Assembly (NCBI GenBank): GCA_002393895.1
Contig: DGUE01000045.1
Span: forward strand, 1 to 13,666
DNA: 13,666 nucleotides
Origin: Bacteroidales bacterium UBA4318
Lineage (GTDB): Bacteria > Bacteroidota > Bacteroidia > Bacteroidales > UBA932
Direction: 5' to 3'
Part shown: in pieces, positions 13,205 to 13,666 of the stretch
Layout of the letters: each line of letters opens with the position of its first letter
How positions within the stretch are numbered: the stretch's first letter is position 1
Position numbers and translations under genes: made by a program
Notes under the pieces: generated by a model
Told to the model about the DNA's origin: nothing
The model's input: the letters and a program-made list of their open reading frames with translations, nothing else
Database searches by the model: none

Positions 13205-13657
13205 GTGAAGGATATGGACAAAGGACCGATGCCCAACAGAGTTGTTTACCTCAGCTATGCGCCCGAAGACCAGGCGCTGGCTGATGAACTCAAGGAACGC
13301 TTTGCCTCCAGAGACTATCCGGAGCCGAAGTTCAGGTTTCCGAAGCCAGTGTTCGCGCACTTCACAAGTTTGAACGAGACGATGAACCACCTTCGGATAG
13401 CAGATGCCGCCTGCGTAGTACTCATCTACACGGAGCACACAAACGGCTTCGACATGATTGTCCGGGACCTGGAGGATGCAAAGAAGCAGGGCAAGCCCAT
13501 CTTTCCGCTCTGGCTGAGCGACGCGCCCATTTCCCAGGAACTGGAAGCGTTGGTGGATACGGATAATTATCAGGTCTACGCCACCTGTCTTACCAAGACC
13601 GAGAAACTTGCCAGGCTTGGGGCCTATGGTCTTATGAGATGCATTTTTGGAATATGA
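13205..13657 (+). CDS. Small TIR-like domain protein
   Basis: This ORF of up to 150 residues starts 3 nt after the triple-AAA stop, so it is co-transcribed with it. RVVYLSYAPEDQALADELKE matches the first strand and helix of TIR domains (hydrophobic strand, SY, D, then an amphipathic helix), ADAACVVLIYT matches the central strand, and RDLEDAKKQGKPIFPLWLSD matches the later helix-strand. In TIR NADases a catalytic Glu sits near RDLEDA; here Asp occupies the nearest equivalent, so activity is uncertain. The start could be GTG 13205, ATG 13214 or ATG 13229; the last, with AAGGA close by, begins MPNRVVYLSY and loses nothing of the domain. It could be an adaptor or an effector. The assignment rests on motif pattern only. 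Confidence 0.6.
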   Translation: MKDMDKGPMPNRVVYLSYAPEDQALADELKERFASRDYPEPKFRFPKPVFAHFTSLNETMNHLRIADAACVVLIYTEHTNGFDMIVRDLEDAKKQGKPIFPLWLSDAPISQELEALVDTDNYQVYATCLTKTEKLARLGAYGLMRCIFGI

Positions 13658-13666
13658 CAATGGATA
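13654..13666 (+). CDS. Possible start of the next gene (cut by window end)
   Basis: An ATG at 13654-13656 overlaps the stop of the TIR-like ORF (ATGA), the usual sign of translational coupling, and a second in-frame ATG lies at 13660. Only four codons are visible, so nothing can be said about the product, but the operon may continue to the right. Confidence 0.3.

Overview
The window looks like a chromosomal segment from a Bacteroidota (Bacteroidales-like) bacterium. The evidence is three well-formed Bacteroidota-type promoters (TTG, 19-20 nt, TAnnTTTG), starts that mostly lack Shine-Dalgarno sequences, an LTSC lipobox on a secreted amidohydrolase, and a DinJ/PIN toxin-antitoxin arrangement common in that phylum. 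I cannot name the genus from sequence alone.

Region 1 (1-3736) is metabolic. It holds the 3' part of a type-B carboxylesterase, a possible 43-residue membrane peptide, a lipoprotein-type YtcJ-like amidohydrolase, and, convergent with it, a small alpha/beta esterase of the putative-esterase (Fes/IroE/esterase D) type.

Region 2 (3807-5985) is a scarred accessory patch. A good promoter drives a frameshifted and truncated ORF that runs into the 3' end of a DUF5131 (phage Gp37/Gp68-like) iron-sulfur protein gene. Upstream of that gene on the same minus strand are an intact RelB/DinJ-type antitoxin and a PIN toxin that has lost its middle. DUF5131 has an in-frame upstream extension cut by an amber codon. 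Two small unrecognised ORFs joined by a TAATG overlap follow a PHP-type tyrosine phosphatase gene (CpsB/YwqE-like, 5988-6626).

Region 3 (6708-13657) is the most interesting part. It contains a MoxR-type AAA+ ATPase abutting a DUF2201-like VWA protein whose metallopeptidase motif is lost, a convergent unrecognised protein with a CxC...CxxC zinc-knuckle pattern, an 1100-residue protein with three CbbX/SpoVK-like AAA+ modules of which only the middle one is canonical, and a small TIR-like protein 3 nt behind it. Two 82-bp intergenic elements, mirror images of each other, control this region. Each is built from TCTATC/GATAGA half-sites and CGTCTTT-like boxes, all on a 21-bp register. One faces the MoxR-VWA pair; the other sits between the zinc-knuckle gene and the triple-AAA gene. 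The shared element suggests the five genes form one co-regulated system, probably a multi-ATPase stress or conflict (defence-like) system. That function is inference. The same element also fires leftward from the MoxR side into a short stretch ending in a clear intrinsic terminator, which may make a small RNA or attenuator ahead of the phosphatase gene.

No tRNA, rRNA, CRISPR array or intact transposase was seen. No stretch over 300 bases is without a gene or gene remnant.
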